Source: Candidatus Izemoplasma sp.
GTDB taxonomy: Bacteria; Bacillota_I; Bacilli_A; Izemoplasmatales; Izemoplasmataceae
Direction of reading: 5' to 3'
Assembly (NCBI GenBank): GCA_007132465.1
Contig: SLOP01000021.1
Coordinates: 1-64,000 of the forward strand
Length of the DNA stretch: 64,000 bases
Numbering within the stretch: position 1 is the first letter of the stretch; each line of letters begins with the position of its first letter. A program made the translations under genes and the position numbers. The notes beneath the pieces were generated by a model that ran no database searches, had not been told where the DNA came from, and saw only the letters and a list, made by a program, of their open reading frames with translations. Below, piece after piece: positions 44,117 through 54,875 of the stretch.

Positions 44117-46290
44117 CACTTCATCAGCCTTTCGATGCTGAAGACGCCGCGAACTTTTTTGACGTTGCGAATCACCGTTTCGAGTTCGCTTTTGTGGTGA
44201 ACGCCGACTTTCATCTTGATGACGCCTTCACCGCGCTTGTTGGTGTTGGCCGCGACTTGAATGACGCTGGCTTTGTTGGCTGTCATGGTGTTGATGATTT
44301 CGGCGAGAATGTTGTCGCGGTTGGAGACGATGAGTTTGACGTTAACGCCGTAGATGCGGCTGCGATCGGCACCCCATTCGACGTTGATGTAGCGTCCTTC
44401 ATCGAGGTTTTGAAGGTTGTTGCAACGGGTGCGGTGGACGGCGATGCCGGACCCCTTGGATACGTATCCGGTGACCCGGTCACCAGGAATCGGTGTGCAG
44501 CAGTTCGATAACTTAATTGACGGGTTGTCAACGCCCTCGATGATGATGTCGGTCTCGCTTTTTTCGATTTTTGATTCACGCCGGTTGATGGCGTCGATAA
44601 GCTCTTGTTCCTTCGCTTTTTCCTCGCCGATAAGCACGTTGATTGCGCCGTTGGCTGTGAGGGTATTTTTGCCGATTTCGTAGTAGAGATCTTCGACGGT
44701 TTTAATGCCTTTATGGATGAAATTGTCGGCGGCGAGCTTGTCGGTCAGTTGTAAGGTGGCAGCGCGGGTGGAGAGTTCTTTTTGAAACGCTTCTTTGCCC
44801 ATTTCAACCAGCACGTCGCGGCGTTGTTTGTTAAGGTAGTTTTTGATTTTTGATTTAGCACCCGAGGTTTTAACAATTTTCAGCCAGTTGTCGTTGGGAC
44901 CAAAACTGTTTTTGCTTGTTTTGATGTTGACGATGTCCCCGGTTTGCAGTTCGTATTCAAGCGGCACAATTTTGCTGTTGACAATCGCCCCGACGCAACG
45001 GATGCCGATTTCGGTGTGGATACGAAAGGCAAAATCAAGCGGCGTGGCGCCTTTAGGCAAGTCGATGATGTCGCCTTTTGGGGTGAAAACGTAGACGTTT
45101 GAATGCAAAATGTCGTCGCGCAACAAATCGAGGACGTCTTCGTCGGACTCGCTTTCTTCGGTGAACTTAATCAAATCGCCGTACCATTTCAGTTTTTTGC
45201 TGACGAGTTCGGTCATCGGGACCTTGCCACGGTTTTCTTTGTACGACCAGTGGGCGGCGATGCCGTACTCGGCGATTTGATCCATTTCTTTGGTGCGTAT
45301 TTGAATTTCATACACCTTGCCGTTGGCGATGACCGAGGTGTGAAGCGATTGATACAAGTTTGGTTTGGGCATCGCGATATAATCTTTAAAGCGGTTGGGA
45401 ATTGGTGTCCATTTGCTGTGGATAACGCCGATGGCGCTGTAACAGGCTTCCACGTTTTTGACGATGATACGCAGGGCCAAAAGATCGTAGATGTCATCAA
45501 AATCTTTGTTGCGGATTTGCATTTTTTTGTAGACGGAATAGATGTTTTTGATGCGGCCCTTAACGTCGAATGCAAAGTTGTGTTCGCCGAGCAAGTACTC
45601 TAGGTTCGTGCGCATTAAATCAAGGTCTTCTTCGCGGTTTTCACGCGTGTCGCTAATCATCTGCGCAATCAAGCGATACTGTGCGGGGTTAAGGTATTTG
45701 AACGCGGTGTCTTCAAGTTCGGCCTTGAGCACGTACATCCCGAGGCGATGACCAAGCGGGGCGTAAATGTCTAGCGTTTCTTTGGCGATGCGCTTTTGTT
45801 TTTCTTCGGGAAGGCTATCTAGGGTGCGAATGTTGTGCAGGCGATCGGCGAGTTTGACGATGATGACACGGATGTCTTTGCTCATGGCAAGGAGCATCTT
45901 CTGGTAGTTTTTCGCTTGAATTTCCTGTTTTTCCGCTTCCTCGTTGTCAAGGCCTTTGAACTTGTACTGGCCGAGTTTCGTCACCCCTTCAGTCAGAAGC
46001 GCGACCTCTTCGCCGAACACATCTTCAATGTCTTCGAACGTCGCGCCGGTGTCTTCAATGCAGTCGTGCAAAAGCCCCGCCATGATGGTGGTGGGGTCGG
46101 TTTTGTACTCGACAAGAATGTGGGCGACGCTGAGGGGATGGGTGATGTATTCATCGCCGCTTTTGCGCATCTGACCCCGGTGGTGGCGCACCGCAAAATC
46201 GTGCGCATCGCGGATGCGCGAAAGATCGTCGGGGTCATCGATGTAGGCCGTGACGTCCTTCATAAAAGCGTCATAAGTTAAGTCTTTCAT
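44116..46290 (-). CDS. relA: Bifunctional (p)ppGpp synthetase/hydrolase RelA
   Basis: A 724-residue long RSH enzyme of the stringent response. The hydrolase HD domain is intact (H51, and HDCIED with H75 and D76). The synthetase domain includes KPNLYQSLHTSV and the EIQIRT block. TGS (about 390-450) and a C-terminal ACT domain (about 650-724) follow. Both activities are therefore predicted. It sits between apt and dtd, as in Bacillus. Confidence 0.98.
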   Translation of the reverse strand: MKDLTYDAFMKDVTAYIDDPDDLSRIRDAHDFAVRHHRGQMRKSGDEYITHPLSVAHILVEYKTDPTTIMAGLLHDCIEDTGATFEDIEDVFGEEVALLTEGVTKLGQYKFKGLDNEEAEKQEIQAKNYQKMLLAMSKDIRVIIVKLADRLHNIRTLDSLPEEKQKRIAKETLDIYAPLGHRLGMYVLKAELEDTAFKYLNPAQYRLIAQMISDTRENREEDLDLMRTNLEYLLGEHNFAFDVKGRIKNIYSVYKKMQIRNKDFDDIYDLLALRIIVKNVEACYSAIGVIHSKWTPIPNRFKDYIAMPKPNLYQSLHTSVIANGKVYEIQIRTKEMDQIAEYGIAAHWSYKENRGKVPMTELVSKKLKWYGDLIKFTEESESDEDVLDLLRDDILHSNVYVFTPKGDIIDLPKGATPLDFAFRIHTEIGIRCVGAIVNSKIVPLEYELQTGDIVNIKTSKNSFGPNDNWLKIVKTSGAKSKIKNYLNKQRRDVLVEMGKEAFQKELSTRAATLQLTDKLAADNFIHKGIKTVEDLYYEIGKNTLTANGAINVLIGEEKAKEQELIDAINRRESKIEKSETDIIIEGVDNPSIKLSNCCTPIPGDRVTGYVSKGSGIAVHRTRCNNLQNLDEGRYINVEWGADRSRIYGVNVKLIVSNRDNILAEIINTMTANKASVIQVAANTNKRGEGVIKMKVGVHHKSELETVIRNVKKVRGVFSIERLMK

Positions 46291-46322
46291 CCGCGCACCT
46301 CCTTCACGTGGTCGTGGTTAAG

Positions 46323-46835
46323 CTAATAGGTAATCAAGCTATGGATTGGGTACCCCTCAACGTTGTCCCGCCCCTTGAGGAAGGAAAGCTCGATAAGAAA
46401 CGCGAGCCCCGCGACCATCGCGCCGCTTTTTTCAACGAGTTTGATCGTGGCGGCGATGGTGCCGCCTGTGGCGAGTAGATCGTCGACGATTAACACCCGT
46501 TGGCCTGGCTTGATGTCGTCTTTGTGGATGCAGAGCGTGTTTTCACCGTACTCGAGTTCATAGGACTCACACACGGTTTCGCGTGGCAGTTTGCCGGGTT
46601 TACGCACCGGCACGAAGCCGAGTTTAAGTTGCGTGGCGACGGGTGCACCAAAGATGAAACCGCGTGCGTCGGGGCCGACGATGATGTCAGCGCGCACTTT
46701 TTGGGCGATGGCACACATTTTGTCGACGGCGTGGCTGAACGCTTCGCCATGACCAATGAGCGGCGTGATGTCTTTAAACTGGATGCCCTTTTTGGGAAAA
46801 TCAGGGACGTTGATGACGTAATTGTCAAGTTTCAT
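46323..46835 (-). CDS. apt: Adenine phosphoribosyltransferase
   Basis: A 170-residue purine-salvage enzyme forming AMP from adenine and [16 protein letters not shown] and the PRPP-binding motif [13 protein letters not shown] (115-127) are intact. RBS AGGAGGG. It is followed by relA after 32 bp; the apt-relA pairing is conserved in Bacilli. Confidence 0.97.
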   Translation of the reverse strand: MKLDNYVINVPDFPKKGIQFKDITPLIGHGEAFSHAVDKMCAIAQKVRADIIVGPDARGFIFGAPVATQLKLGFVPVRKPGKLPRETVCESYELEYGENTLCIHKDDIKPGQRVLIVDDLLATGGTIAATIKLVEKSGAMVAGLAFLIELSFLKGRDNVEGYPIHSLITY

Positions 46836-46851
46836 GATGGACCCTCCTTAT

Positions 46852-48483
46852 TTACATTCGCTCGATGGCGTCTACGCCAACGAGGGTTAATGCGTCTTTC
46901 AGTACGACCTTCACGGCGTGCATGAAGGCCAGCCGTTCAGCGGTCGTGTCGAGATTGTCGGTCAACACCTTGGTGTCGGCGTAATAGCTGTGCAGTGCCG
47001 AGGCGAGTTTGTGAATGTATTGTGGGATGCGATGCATCAGCCGCTTCTCTGCCGCGTCGCGCACCACGTGAGGGTAATCCGCCAGCACCGCGAGCAACGC
47101 GTCGGCCTTCTCACCGCCGAGGGCGGTGAACTCACGAATGGTGGTGTTGAGTTCGATGCCGCGCGCGCCGGCTTCACGAAGCACGCTAGCAATCCGGGCG
47201 TGGGCATACTGGGCGTAATAAACGGGGTTTTCGTTCGTTTGGCGAAGCGCTAAGTCTAAATCGAGTTCCATGTGGGTGTTTAGGCTGCGCATCGCAAAAA
47301 AGTAACGAATCGGATCTTTGCCCACCTCGGTGATTAAGTCGGCGAGGGTAATCGCTTTACCGCTGCGTTTAGACTGAGTGAGTTCCTTGCCGTCTTGCAT
47401 CACCTTGACCATCTGTAATATGTCGACATCGAGCATGTTGTCTTTGCCAGAAATCATCTTAATGGCGGCTTTAAGACGCGGCACATAACCGTGATGGTCA
47501 CCGCCTAAAATATCGATTAGATAGGTGTAACCGCGTGCGAGTTTGTCGTGATGATAGGCGATGTCTGGCAGAAGGTAGGTATAGGTGCCATCGGATTTGA
47601 TGATGACGCGGTCTTTCTCGTCGCCCAGGTCGCTTGTCTTAAGCCAGTGCGCCCCGTCTTTTTCATAAATATAGTCTTTTTCGCGCAATATCGCAAGCGT
47701 TTTGTCGATGGCGTTGCTTTCATAGAGGGTGGTTTCGTGATACCAGACATCAAACGACACACCAAAAGCTTCCAAATCGCGCTTTAAGCCGTCGAGCAAT
47801 TCACGCACGCCGCGCTCTTTGAAGTATTCATAGCCGTCTTCATGAAGAAAGCGGTCACCCAACTCGGCTTTGACGCGTTCGGCGATGTGTTTGATTTCGC
47901 TGCCGTGATACCCGTCTTCGGGCATCGGCACATCGCGACCAAACAACTGCTGATAGCGGGCATCGATTGAACGGGCTAAGGTGTTGATTTGGTTGCCGCC
48001 GTCGTTAACGTAAAACTCGGTGGTGACACGATAGCCCGCTTTTCTCATAATGCGTGCCATGGCATCACCGGCGGCGGCACCGCGGGCGTGCCCGATGTGA
48101 AGGTGCCCGGTCGGGTTGGCGCTGACGAACTCGATGTTTACGTGTTGACCACGGCCCACATCAAGGCATGCGTAAGCCTCGCCGAGGCGGTTGATGTCGC
48201 GAACAACGCTGTGGTACACGCGGCTGTCAAGGTAGAAGTTGATGAACCCCGGCGGGGCCACCTCGACGCGTTGAATGCCGTCGGTGAGGGGAAGGTTGTC
48301 GGCGATGTCCTTGGCGATGGTGAGGGGGGCTTTACGAAGCACGCGCGCCAGTTTCATCGCGACGTTGGTGGAATAATCGCCGTGGTGGCTGTCGGCGGGT
48401 TTTTCAATTTCAATCTCGACGTCGTCGATGTCGAGGGACTTGAGGGCGTCGTTGAGCAACCCGATAATGGTAGGTTTAAGCAT
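46852..48483 (-). CDS. argS: Arginyl-tRNA synthetase
   Basis: A 543-residue class I synthetase. The N-terminal Arg-specific domain precedes SANPTGHLHIGHARG, containing the HIGH motif; SKRSGKAI stands for KMSKS (QSKRSGK). The C-terminal DALR anticodon-binding domain ends the protein. It lies between the Fic-like gene and apt on the same strand, with 12-16 bp gaps. Confidence 0.97.
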   Translation of the reverse strand: MLKPTIIGLLNDALKSLDIDDVEIEIEKPADSHHGDYSTNVAMKLARVLRKAPLTIAKDIADNLPLTDGIQRVEVAPPGFINFYLDSRVYHSVVRDINRLGEAYACLDVGRGQHVNIEFVSANPTGHLHIGHARGAAAGDAMARIMRKAGYRVTTEFYVNDGGNQINTLARSIDARYQQLFGRDVPMPEDGYHGSEIKHIAERVKAELGDRFLHEDGYEYFKERGVRELLDGLKRDLEAFGVSFDVWYHETTLYESNAIDKTLAILREKDYIYEKDGAHWLKTSDLGDEKDRVIIKSDGTYTYLLPDIAYHHDKLARGYTYLIDILGGDHHGYVPRLKAAIKMISGKDNMLDVDILQMVKVMQDGKELTQSKRSGKAITLADLITEVGKDPIRYFFAMRSLNTHMELDLDLALRQTNENPVYYAQYAHARIASVLREAGARGIELNTTIREFTALGGEKADALLAVLADYPHVVRDAAEKRLMHRIPQYIHKLASALHSYYADTKVLTDNLDTTAERLAFMHAVKVVLKDALTLVGVDAIERM

Positions 48484-48494
48484 GTTATCCGTCC

Positions 48495-49568
48495 TTATAC
48501 TTTCAGGGTGATTTGCTCATAGATTGAGGACTTCTTCTGTGATTTATACAGCTTCATCCATTTGGCGCTGCGACCTTTGCCAAGGGGGCGGATGCGTTTT
48601 TCATCGCGCAGTCGGCGCAAGGTGCGGTTGATGGTTGAATCGGAAATCGTTGGATGGGCGCGACGGATGTCGTCTTTGCTGAAGACGTCGTCGAGCTTGT
48701 TGATGGTGTTTTCGATGTAATCCGATTTATTGGTTTCTTGATCGAAGGTGTAGTTTCTGAGCAACTCGTGAAGGCCTTGGTAACTTTCGAGCAGTTTTTG
48801 CAAGATGAAACGGTGCAAGGTCATGACGTTGGCGAGGCCTTCTTCCCAGTTGCGGCTGGCTTCTTGGGTGTGTTTGTGCAGTTTATCGTGGTGTTTGTAA
48901 AGCAGTTCGAAGAAACTGGCGAGATGCAAGCTCTTCACCCCGTGGCTAAGCAGCAACAAATAAAGCGTCAGAAGTCCGATGACGTCGTTATGGACGACAA
49001 ATGGCTTAAGGTTGATAAAATCAACATAGAAATTGACGCAAAGGAAGATGGGTTCGAAATCGCTTTTGCTCAGTAAATGGCGAAAATCGTCGATGAGCGT
49101 TTCAAGGGCTTCGCGCTTTGTTGGATGATGGCTTGAAAGCAGATTGGTGGTTTTCTCGCGTTTGCGCTCGGTTTTCGCATGCCGCAACCGTGTTTCAGGT
49201 TCCACGTCGTGATACAAAAACCGTAAGAGGTCACGCATCTCCGTTTCGCGCAACTCGAAGGTGTCGGTGTCATTGTGTATTTTCTCAAAGGCACGCTTGA
49301 CGTTTTTCACGAACCGCTCGGTTTTGTTTTTGGCGGCGGCGTCTTTGACGACGAGACTTTTGAAGCGGGCCTCAGGAAGGTCCACGCCGAAAAGCCGTAT
49401 CGCAAAGCCGGTGTCGAGGCGAATGGTTTCGCCGACGAGCACGTCGAAGTCTTTCGACACGGTTTTGAGCATGGTGTCGTTACGCCCGATGAACGGGTAC
49501 AGGTGGGTGTAAAGTTTGACAATGTCGTTGGGCATGACGACGCGATCAATGTTTTTCAGACAATACAT
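48495..49568 (-). CDS. Fic-fold protein with degenerate active site and C-terminal winged helix
   Basis: A 357-residue protein. Residues about 165-215 align with the Fic core: VNFYVDFINLKPF then IGLLTLYLLLLSHG. The catalytic motif HPFxxGNGRxG is K188-P-F-V-V-H-N-D-V-I-G198, so catalytic His, both glycines and the Arg are replaced. The C-terminal about 70 residues form a winged-helix-like domain (HPTISDSTINRTLRRLRDE). AMPylation is therefore unlikely; a regulatory or structural role is inferred. RBS GAGGTGA. It lies between parC and argS in an operon of essential genes. Confidence 0.75.
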   Translation of the reverse strand: MYCLKNIDRVVMPNDIVKLYTHLYPFIGRNDTMLKTVSKDFDVLVGETIRLDTGFAIRLFGVDLPEARFKSLVVKDAAAKNKTERFVKNVKRAFEKIHNDTDTFELRETEMRDLLRFLYHDVEPETRLRHAKTERKREKTTNLLSSHHPTKREALETLIDDFRHLLSKSDFEPIFLCVNFYVDFINLKPFVVHNDVIGLLTLYLLLLSHGVKSLHLASFFELLYKHHDKLHKHTQEASRNWEEGLANVMTLHRFILQKLLESYQGLHELLRNYTFDQETNKSDYIENTINKLDDVFSKDDIRRAHPTISDSTINRTLRRLRDEKRIRPLGKGRSAKWMKLYKSQKKSSIYEQITLKV

Positions 49569-49580
49569 GCGCTCACCTCG

Positions 49581-52112
49581 TTATTCGTCGTCAAAAAGCG
49601 TCGGTTGGTGGGGCGCTTCGCGTTTGATTGGGCGGTAATCGGAGAGTGGCGGGGTGTCGTTGCGGGTTTCGGCGTCGACGTCAACTTTGCCAAGCACCAT
49701 GTGGCGTGGTGTGCCGGCGCTTGCCTTGACAAAGCGTTTGCCGGTTTCGGCGGCGTTGCGCTTCAGGTCAAAGGCGTTCACTTTGACGTGGCTTTTGTTG
49801 GTGATGACATGCAGTGTGGCGCGGTGTTTATAGGAGATGGCGTCAAGCATGGTCAAGTCGCGCACGAGGTATGGCTTGGTTTTGACCTGCCTGTATAGCG
49901 GCACGCCCTTTAAGGCGCGGCGCTTTTTCTCGATGGTGTCGATATCTATGCGTTTTAGGGTGCCGCGATTTGTCAGCACCAAGAGGTCACAACCCGGTTC
50001 AAGCACAATCGATGCGGCCAGCGTGTGTCGCGCTGCAAGCGACATCGCTTTGACGCCTTTGGCGTCGCGGCTAGTGATGGGGATTTCGTCGAGATCGAAA
50101 CGCAAGGCGGCACCGTGGGTGGCGGCGACGAGCACTTCTTTGTCGAGTTGATTGGTTTCGGTAACATGAACGACGGCGTCGCCTTCGGTGAGGGTGAGCG
50201 CTTTAAGAATTTTATTGTAGCGCAACGCTTTGAACTCAGCGACGGGTGTCAGTTTGACCAGGTTTTGCTTGGTCGTGAACAAGTAGTGTCGACCGTTATT
50301 GAAATCGCTGACGCGGGAGATGAATAAAATCTCTTCTTTGAGTTCGATGCCAAGGAGGGCGTTGATGTGCGTGCCGAGTTCTTTCCAACGGCTCTCTGGG
50401 ATTTTAAAGACCGGCAGGTAAAGGTAGTTTCCGGCGGCCGTAAACAGCAGCAACGTATCGAGGGTTGACACTTCGTCGACGAACAAGAAGGCATCTTGGT
50501 CTTTCATGTTAGCTGATTCGGTCGCTTTGTATGACCGAATTGAGGCTTGCCGGATGTAGCCTTCTTTGGTGATGCCGACCATGACTTGTTCGGATTGGAT
50601 GAGTTCTTGTTCTTGGAACGTGATTTTTTCAATCGTCTCCTCGATTTCACTGCGACGGACGGTGTCCGCGTCGCGAATCGCTTGACGCAGCTCTTTTTTG
50701 ATGACTTTCTTAAGCGTGTCTTCGTTATGCAGGATGTCGTTGAGTTCATCGATCCAGCGTTTTAGTTCGCGTTCTTCCTTTGTGAGCGCGGTCATGTCGG
50801 TGTTTGACAAGCGATAGAGTTGCAGCGTTAAGATGGCTTCCGCCTGTTCTTCACTGAAGGCAAACGTTTTGATGAGTTTGCTTTTGGCGTCGGCCTTGCC
50901 TTTAGAAGCGCGAATGAGCGCGACGACATCGTCGACGACATCGAGCATGCGAATGATGCCTTCAACGATGTGCAAGCGCTTCTGAGCGCGGCGAAGGTCG
51001 TGGTTTGAGCGGTTGGTGACAACTTCTTTTTGGTGATAAATGTAGGAGTCGAATATCGTTAAAATGCCCATCTGTTCTGGGCGTTTGTTGTTGATGGCGA
51101 CCATGTTGTAGTTAAACGACTTGGTCAGGTCGGTTTTACGGTGCAGGAAGTTAAGGACGGCTTCAGAATCAAAGCCTTTTTTGATGTCGACCACGACGCG
51201 GAGGCCTTCTTTATCGCTTTCGTCGCGAACTTCTTGGATGCCGTCAACTTTTTTGCCGAGGCGGATTTCGTCAATTTTACGGACGAGCGAGGCTTTGTTG
51301 ACTTCATAAGGAATTTCTGTGATGACGATGCGTCCTTCTTCAATGCGGGTTTTGGATTTGATGATGATGCGCCCGCGACCGGTTTCAAACGCTTCTTTGA
51401 TGCCTTCTTCGCCTTGGACGATGGCGCCGGTTGGAAAATCGGGTCCTTTGATGATTTTCAGCAAATCCTCGACCGTGCAGTCGGGGTGATCGAGGCGTTT
51501 GATGACGCCCTTGACAATTTCTTCGAGGTTGTGCGGAGGGATTTCCGTGGCATAACCCGCCGAAATACCAGAGGCCCCGTTGACGAGCAAGTTCGGGAAG
51601 CGAGCCGGCAAGACGATCGGCTCGTATTCCTCATCGTCGAAGTTGGGGATGAAGTTGATGGTGCGTTTGTCGATGTCGCGAAGCAAGTGTTCGGCCATCT
51701 CGGTCATCCGCGCTTCGGTGTATCGCATCGCTGCAGCGGGATCGCCATCGATGGAACCGTTGTTACCATGCATGTCGATGAGCGGGATGCGCATTTTAAA
51801 GTCTTGGCTTAAGCGAACCATCGCCTCATAGACGCTGGAATCGCCATGCGGATGGTATTTACCGATGACATCGCCCACGATGCGCGCCGATTTTTTATAC
51901 GGTTTATCGTGGGCCATGCCAAGCATGTGCATCGCGTAAAGAATCCGGCGTTGCACCGGTTTAAGCCCGTCGCGAACGTCGGGCAAAGCACGGTCTTGAA
52001 TGATGTATTTCGAGTAGCGACCGAAGCGCTCGCCAACGATGTCTTCGAGGTTTTCTTCGAGGATGCGGCCTTCGACGAAAGCTTCGATGGTTTTTTTGAT
52101 GTCTTGCGCCAT
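49581..52112 (-). CDS. parC: DNA topoisomerase IV subunit A
   Basis: An 843-residue type IIA topoisomerase subunit that decatenates chromosomes. The DNA-cleaving tyrosine is Y131 ([11 protein letters not shown]). The quinolone-resistance region reads [14 protein letters not shown] with S92 and E96, the susceptible residues at E. coli ParC positions 80 and 84. The C-terminal beta-propeller lacks the GyrA-box QRRGGKG, favouring ParC over GyrA. It starts six bases after parE. Confidence 0.93.
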   Translation of the reverse strand: MAQDIKKTIEAFVEGRILEENLEDIVGERFGRYSKYIIQDRALPDVRDGLKPVQRRILYAMHMLGMAHDKPYKKSARIVGDVIGKYHPHGDSSVYEAMVRLSQDFKMRIPLIDMHGNNGSIDGDPAAAMRYTEARMTEMAEHLLRDIDKRTINFIPNFDDEEYEPIVLPARFPNLLVNGASGISAGYATEIPPHNLEEIVKGVIKRLDHPDCTVEDLLKIIKGPDFPTGAIVQGEEGIKEAFETGRGRIIIKSKTRIEEGRIVITEIPYEVNKASLVRKIDEIRLGKKVDGIQEVRDESDKEGLRVVVDIKKGFDSEAVLNFLHRKTDLTKSFNYNMVAINNKRPEQMGILTIFDSYIYHQKEVVTNRSNHDLRRAQKRLHIVEGIIRMLDVVDDVVALIRASKGKADAKSKLIKTFAFSEEQAEAILTLQLYRLSNTDMTALTKEERELKRWIDELNDILHNEDTLKKVIKKELRQAIRDADTVRRSEIEETIEKITFQEQELIQSEQVMVGITKEGYIRQASIRSYKATESANMKDQDAFLFVDEVSTLDTLLLFTAAGNYLYLPVFKIPESRWKELGTHINALLGIELKEEILFISRVSDFNNGRHYLFTTKQNLVKLTPVAEFKALRYNKILKALTLTEGDAVVHVTETNQLDKEVLVAATHGAALRFDLDEIPITSRDAKGVKAMSLAARHTLAASIVLEPGCDLLVLTNRGTLKRIDIDTIEKKRRALKGVPLYRQVKTKPYLVRDLTMLDAISYKHRATLHVITNKSHVKVNAFDLKRNAAETGKRFVKASAGTPRHMVLGKVDVDAETRNDTPPLSDYRPIKREAPHQPTLFDDE

Positions 52113-52118
52113 GGGGGT

Positions 52119-54056
52119 CTACTCCTTTATCTCAAAGTTGTCTTCGTTGGTGAAGATGACGTTCGATTCAATCCAATCGCGACGTGGTTCAACCGAGTCA
52201 CCCATGAGGATGCGAATGCGTTTTTCCGTGTCCGCGAGGTCGTCGATTTTGACTTTGACGAGCGTGCGGGTGTCTGGGCTCATGGTCGTTTCGTAAAGCT
52301 GATCGGCATTCATTTCGCCAAGCCCTTTAAACCGCTGGACGCCGGCGGATTTGAAATTTTCCAGCAAGATTTTCAGTTCGTCGTCGTTCCAGGCGTAGGT
52401 CACGACGTCTTTGCGGTTTTTCTTCACGGTGACTTTGTATAAGGGCGGTAAGGCTATATAGACGCGTCCTGCTTCGACGAGTTGTCGCATGTAACGGAAG
52501 AAAAAGGTTAAGAGCAGCACCTGGATGTGGGCGCCATCGGTGTCGGCGTCGGTCATGATGATGATTTTTTTGTAGTTACAGGATTCGATGTCGAAATCGG
52601 ACCCGAACCCGGCGCCGATGGTGTGGATGATGGTGTTGATCTCTTCGTTTTTCATCACGTCTTCAATGCGTGCTTTTTCGGTGTTAATAACCTTGCCGCG
52701 AAGCGGTAAGATTGCTTGATAACGGCGATCGCGCCCTTGTTTGGCCGAGCCGCCTGCCGAGTCACCCTCGACGAGGTACAGTTCGGTGTTTGAGCGGTCT
52801 TTGCTGGTGGCGGGTGCGAGTTTGCCCGAAAGAATCGGTTCTTTTTTGCGGCTTCGCTTTTCTAAACGCGCTTCTTCACGGGCTTTACGCGCCGCTTCGC
52901 GAACCGACTGGGCCTTCATCGCTCGTTCGATGAGCGTGGCTGCAAGCGTCGGATTTTCTTCAAAGAAATACGTCATGCGCTCACTGACGACCGTTTCCAC
53001 CGCCGTGCGGGCTTCGCTGGTGCCGAGTTTATTTTTGGTTTGGCCCTCAAATTGCAACAAAAACTCAGGAATTCGTATCGACACGATGGCCGATAATCCC
53101 TCGCGAATGTCAGCGCCTTCAAGCTTTTTGGTTTTATCCTTTAAGAGCCCTGTGCGAAGGGCGTATTCGTTGAAAATCTTTGTGAAAGCCGCTTTGAACC
53201 CAGTTTCGTGGGTGCCTCCATCACGCGTGCGGACGTTGTTGACAAAGGAATAGAGCTGATCGGTGTAGGACTTGGTGAATTGAAAGGCGACTTCAACTTC
53301 GATTTGTTGGAATTCACCTTCAAAAAAGACGGTTTGGTGTATTTCTTTTTTCGTCTTGTTTAGGTGTTCGATGTAGGAAAGAATGCCATCGTTGTACTGG
53401 TAGGTTTCCTTTTGTTTCGAACGCTCGTCGTTGAGCGTGACTTTAACCCCTTTAATTAAAAACGCACTTTCACGGAGGCGCTCGGAAAGCGTTTGGTAGT
53501 TAAACACGGTGGATGAAAAAATGTCTGAATCGGGTTTGAACCAGACGGTCGTGCCGTTGCGTTTTCCGCCTTCTACCTCTTCAAGACGCGAAATGTCGCG
53601 GCCGCCGTTGTTGAACACCATGCGGTATGTTTTTCCGTTGCGGGTGACGGTGACGTCCAAGAACTCTGATAAGGCATTGACAACGCTGGCGCCGACCCCG
53701 TGCAACCCACCGGAAACTTTGTAGCCGCCGGCCTGGCCGAACTTCCCACCGGCATGCAGTTTTGTGTAGATGATTTCGATGGCGGTTTTGCCTGATTGAT
53801 GGTCTTCAACGGGGACGCCTCGTCCAAAGTCTTGAACGACGACACTGTTGTCTTCTTTGATGGTAACGATGATCTCATCGCCGTAACCGGCAAGCACTTC
53901 ATCAATGGCGTTGTCAACGATTTCCCAGACGAGGTGGTGTAGACCGGTGGCGTCGGTTGAACCGATGTACATGCCGGGACGCTTGCGAACGGCGTCGAGT
54001 TCTTCGAGTACTTGAATCGAGTCGGCATTATAGTTGTCAAATGCATCTGTCGTCAT
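52119..54056 (-). CDS. parE: DNA topoisomerase IV subunit B
   Basis: A 645-residue ATPase subunit. GHKL motifs are EIVDNAIDEVLAG, DFGRGVPV and GGLHGVGASVVNAL; the TOPRIM domain has VEGDSAGGSAKQGRDR and MTDADTDGAHI. Pairing with parC argues for ParE over GyrB. ATG 54056 is preferred because AGAAGGA has proper spacing; GTG 54062 is too close. Confidence 0.94.
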   Translation of the reverse strand: MTTDAFDNYNADSIQVLEELDAVRKRPGMYIGSTDATGLHHLVWEIVDNAIDEVLAGYGDEIIVTIKEDNSVVVQDFGRGVPVEDHQSGKTAIEIIYTKLHAGGKFGQAGGYKVSGGLHGVGASVVNALSEFLDVTVTRNGKTYRMVFNNGGRDISRLEEVEGGKRNGTTVWFKPDSDIFSSTVFNYQTLSERLRESAFLIKGVKVTLNDERSKQKETYQYNDGILSYIEHLNKTKKEIHQTVFFEGEFQQIEVEVAFQFTKSYTDQLYSFVNNVRTRDGGTHETGFKAAFTKIFNEYALRTGLLKDKTKKLEGADIREGLSAIVSIRIPEFLLQFEGQTKNKLGTSEARTAVETVVSERMTYFFEENPTLAATLIERAMKAQSVREAARKAREEARLEKRSRKKEPILSGKLAPATSKDRSNTELYLVEGDSAGGSAKQGRDRRYQAILPLRGKVINTEKARIEDVMKNEEINTIIHTIGAGFGSDFDIESCNYKKIIIMTDADTDGAHIQVLLLTFFFRYMRQLVEAGRVYIALPPLYKVTVKKNRKDVVTYAWNDDELKILLENFKSAGVQRFKGLGEMNADQLYETTMSPDTRTLVKVKIDDLADTEKRIRILMGDSVEPRRDWIESNVIFTNEDNFEIKE

Positions 54057-54089
54057 GCTCACACGTCCTTCTGTCTAACTCGTTAGTTT

Positions 54090-54118
54090 ATTATATCAGA
54101 ATAACCAAGCGTTTTAAA
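54090..54118 (-). promoter_or_regulatory. Promoter of parE-parC
   Basis: On the - strand: TTTAAA, a 17-bp spacer, TATAAT. A short inverted repeat CTAAC/GTTAG lies just downstream. Confidence 0.6.
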
Positions 54119-54139
54119 GTGTATTTTTGCCTTGTGGTG

Positions 54140-54148
54140 TGATATAAT
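54140..54148 (+). promoter_or_regulatory. Extended -10 promoter of plsY
   Basis: TGATATAAT, 33 bp before the plsY start. Confidence 0.65.
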
Positions 54149-54181
54149 CGACACGAACAAAGATGAAAAAAGGTGATATTA

Positions 54182-54868
54182 ATGGACATTATTTTACTCC
54201 ATGCGTTGTACTTTCTGATGGCGTATTTTATTGGATCGATTTCTTTTTCCTACCTTGTTGGCAAGGTGTTTCGCGGTATAGACATTCGCGAACACGGATC
54301 AGGCAATCCTGGCACGACGAACGCCTTTCGCGTCCTTGGGAAAAACCTCGGCACGCTGGTGTTTATTCTTGACGTGATTAAAGGTGGCGTGATGATTACG
54401 CTGGTGTTGCACGTGCTGCCGGGCAACGAAATTCACCCGCTCGTGTACGGTTGGATAAGCGCCCTCGGTCATGTGTACCCGGTTTTCTTACGTTTTAAAG
54501 GCGGCAAAGCGGTCGCCACCGGTGTCGGCGCGTTTCTCTTTTATGCGCCTGTGCTGGGGGTCATCGGTCTTGGTGGCTACATCGTGGTGCTTAAAATTAC
54601 CCGTTATGTCAGCCTTGGTTCAGTCATCGGTACCGCCGCGGTGATGGTGGCAAGCTGGGTCGTGTTTGTGATTGGCCCGGAAGCCAGCGTGCCGATGAGT
54701 TGGACGCAGATGCTGTTTGGGGTCGGTCGGGATTGGGTCATGCCGATTGTCGCCACGCTCGGGTTGGGGATGATCACGTATCGTCATCTCGGCAACTTCA
54801 AGAAAATTCGCGAAGGCACCGAGCCCAAGGCAAACTTTCTGCAAAAGCGTGCGAAACACATCAACTGA
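54182..54868 (+). CDS. plsY: Glycerol-3-phosphate acyltransferase PlsY
   Basis: A 228-residue membrane enzyme that transfers the acyl group of acyl-phosphate to glycerol-3-phosphate, the first step of phosphatidic acid synthesis. Five or more membrane helices are visible. Conserved loops are GSISFSYLVGK, REHGSGNPGTTNAFR and FKGGKAVATGVG. RBS AAAGGTGA supports ATG 54182. It is divergent from parE, a common Firmicute arrangement. Confidence 0.96.
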   Translation: MDIILLHALYFLMAYFIGSISFSYLVGKVFRGIDIREHGSGNPGTTNAFRVLGKNLGTLVFILDVIKGGVMITLVLHVLPGNEIHPLVYGWISALGHVYPVFLRFKGGKAVATGVGAFLFYAPVLGVIGLGGYIVVLKITRYVSLGSVIGTAAVMVASWVVFVIGPEASVPMSWTQMLFGVGRDWVMPIVATLGLGMITYRHLGNFKKIREGTEPKANFLQKRAKHIN

Positions 54869-54875
54869 AAACGAA

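Noticed and set aside
51141-51812. Open frame of 223 codons on the + strand
   Set aside because: Antisense to parC; composition is that of a complementary-strand shadow.
49581-52112. Assignment as GyrA
   Set aside because: No QRRGGKG GyrA-box in the C-terminal domain, and the QRDR block [14 protein letters not shown] is the ParC form.
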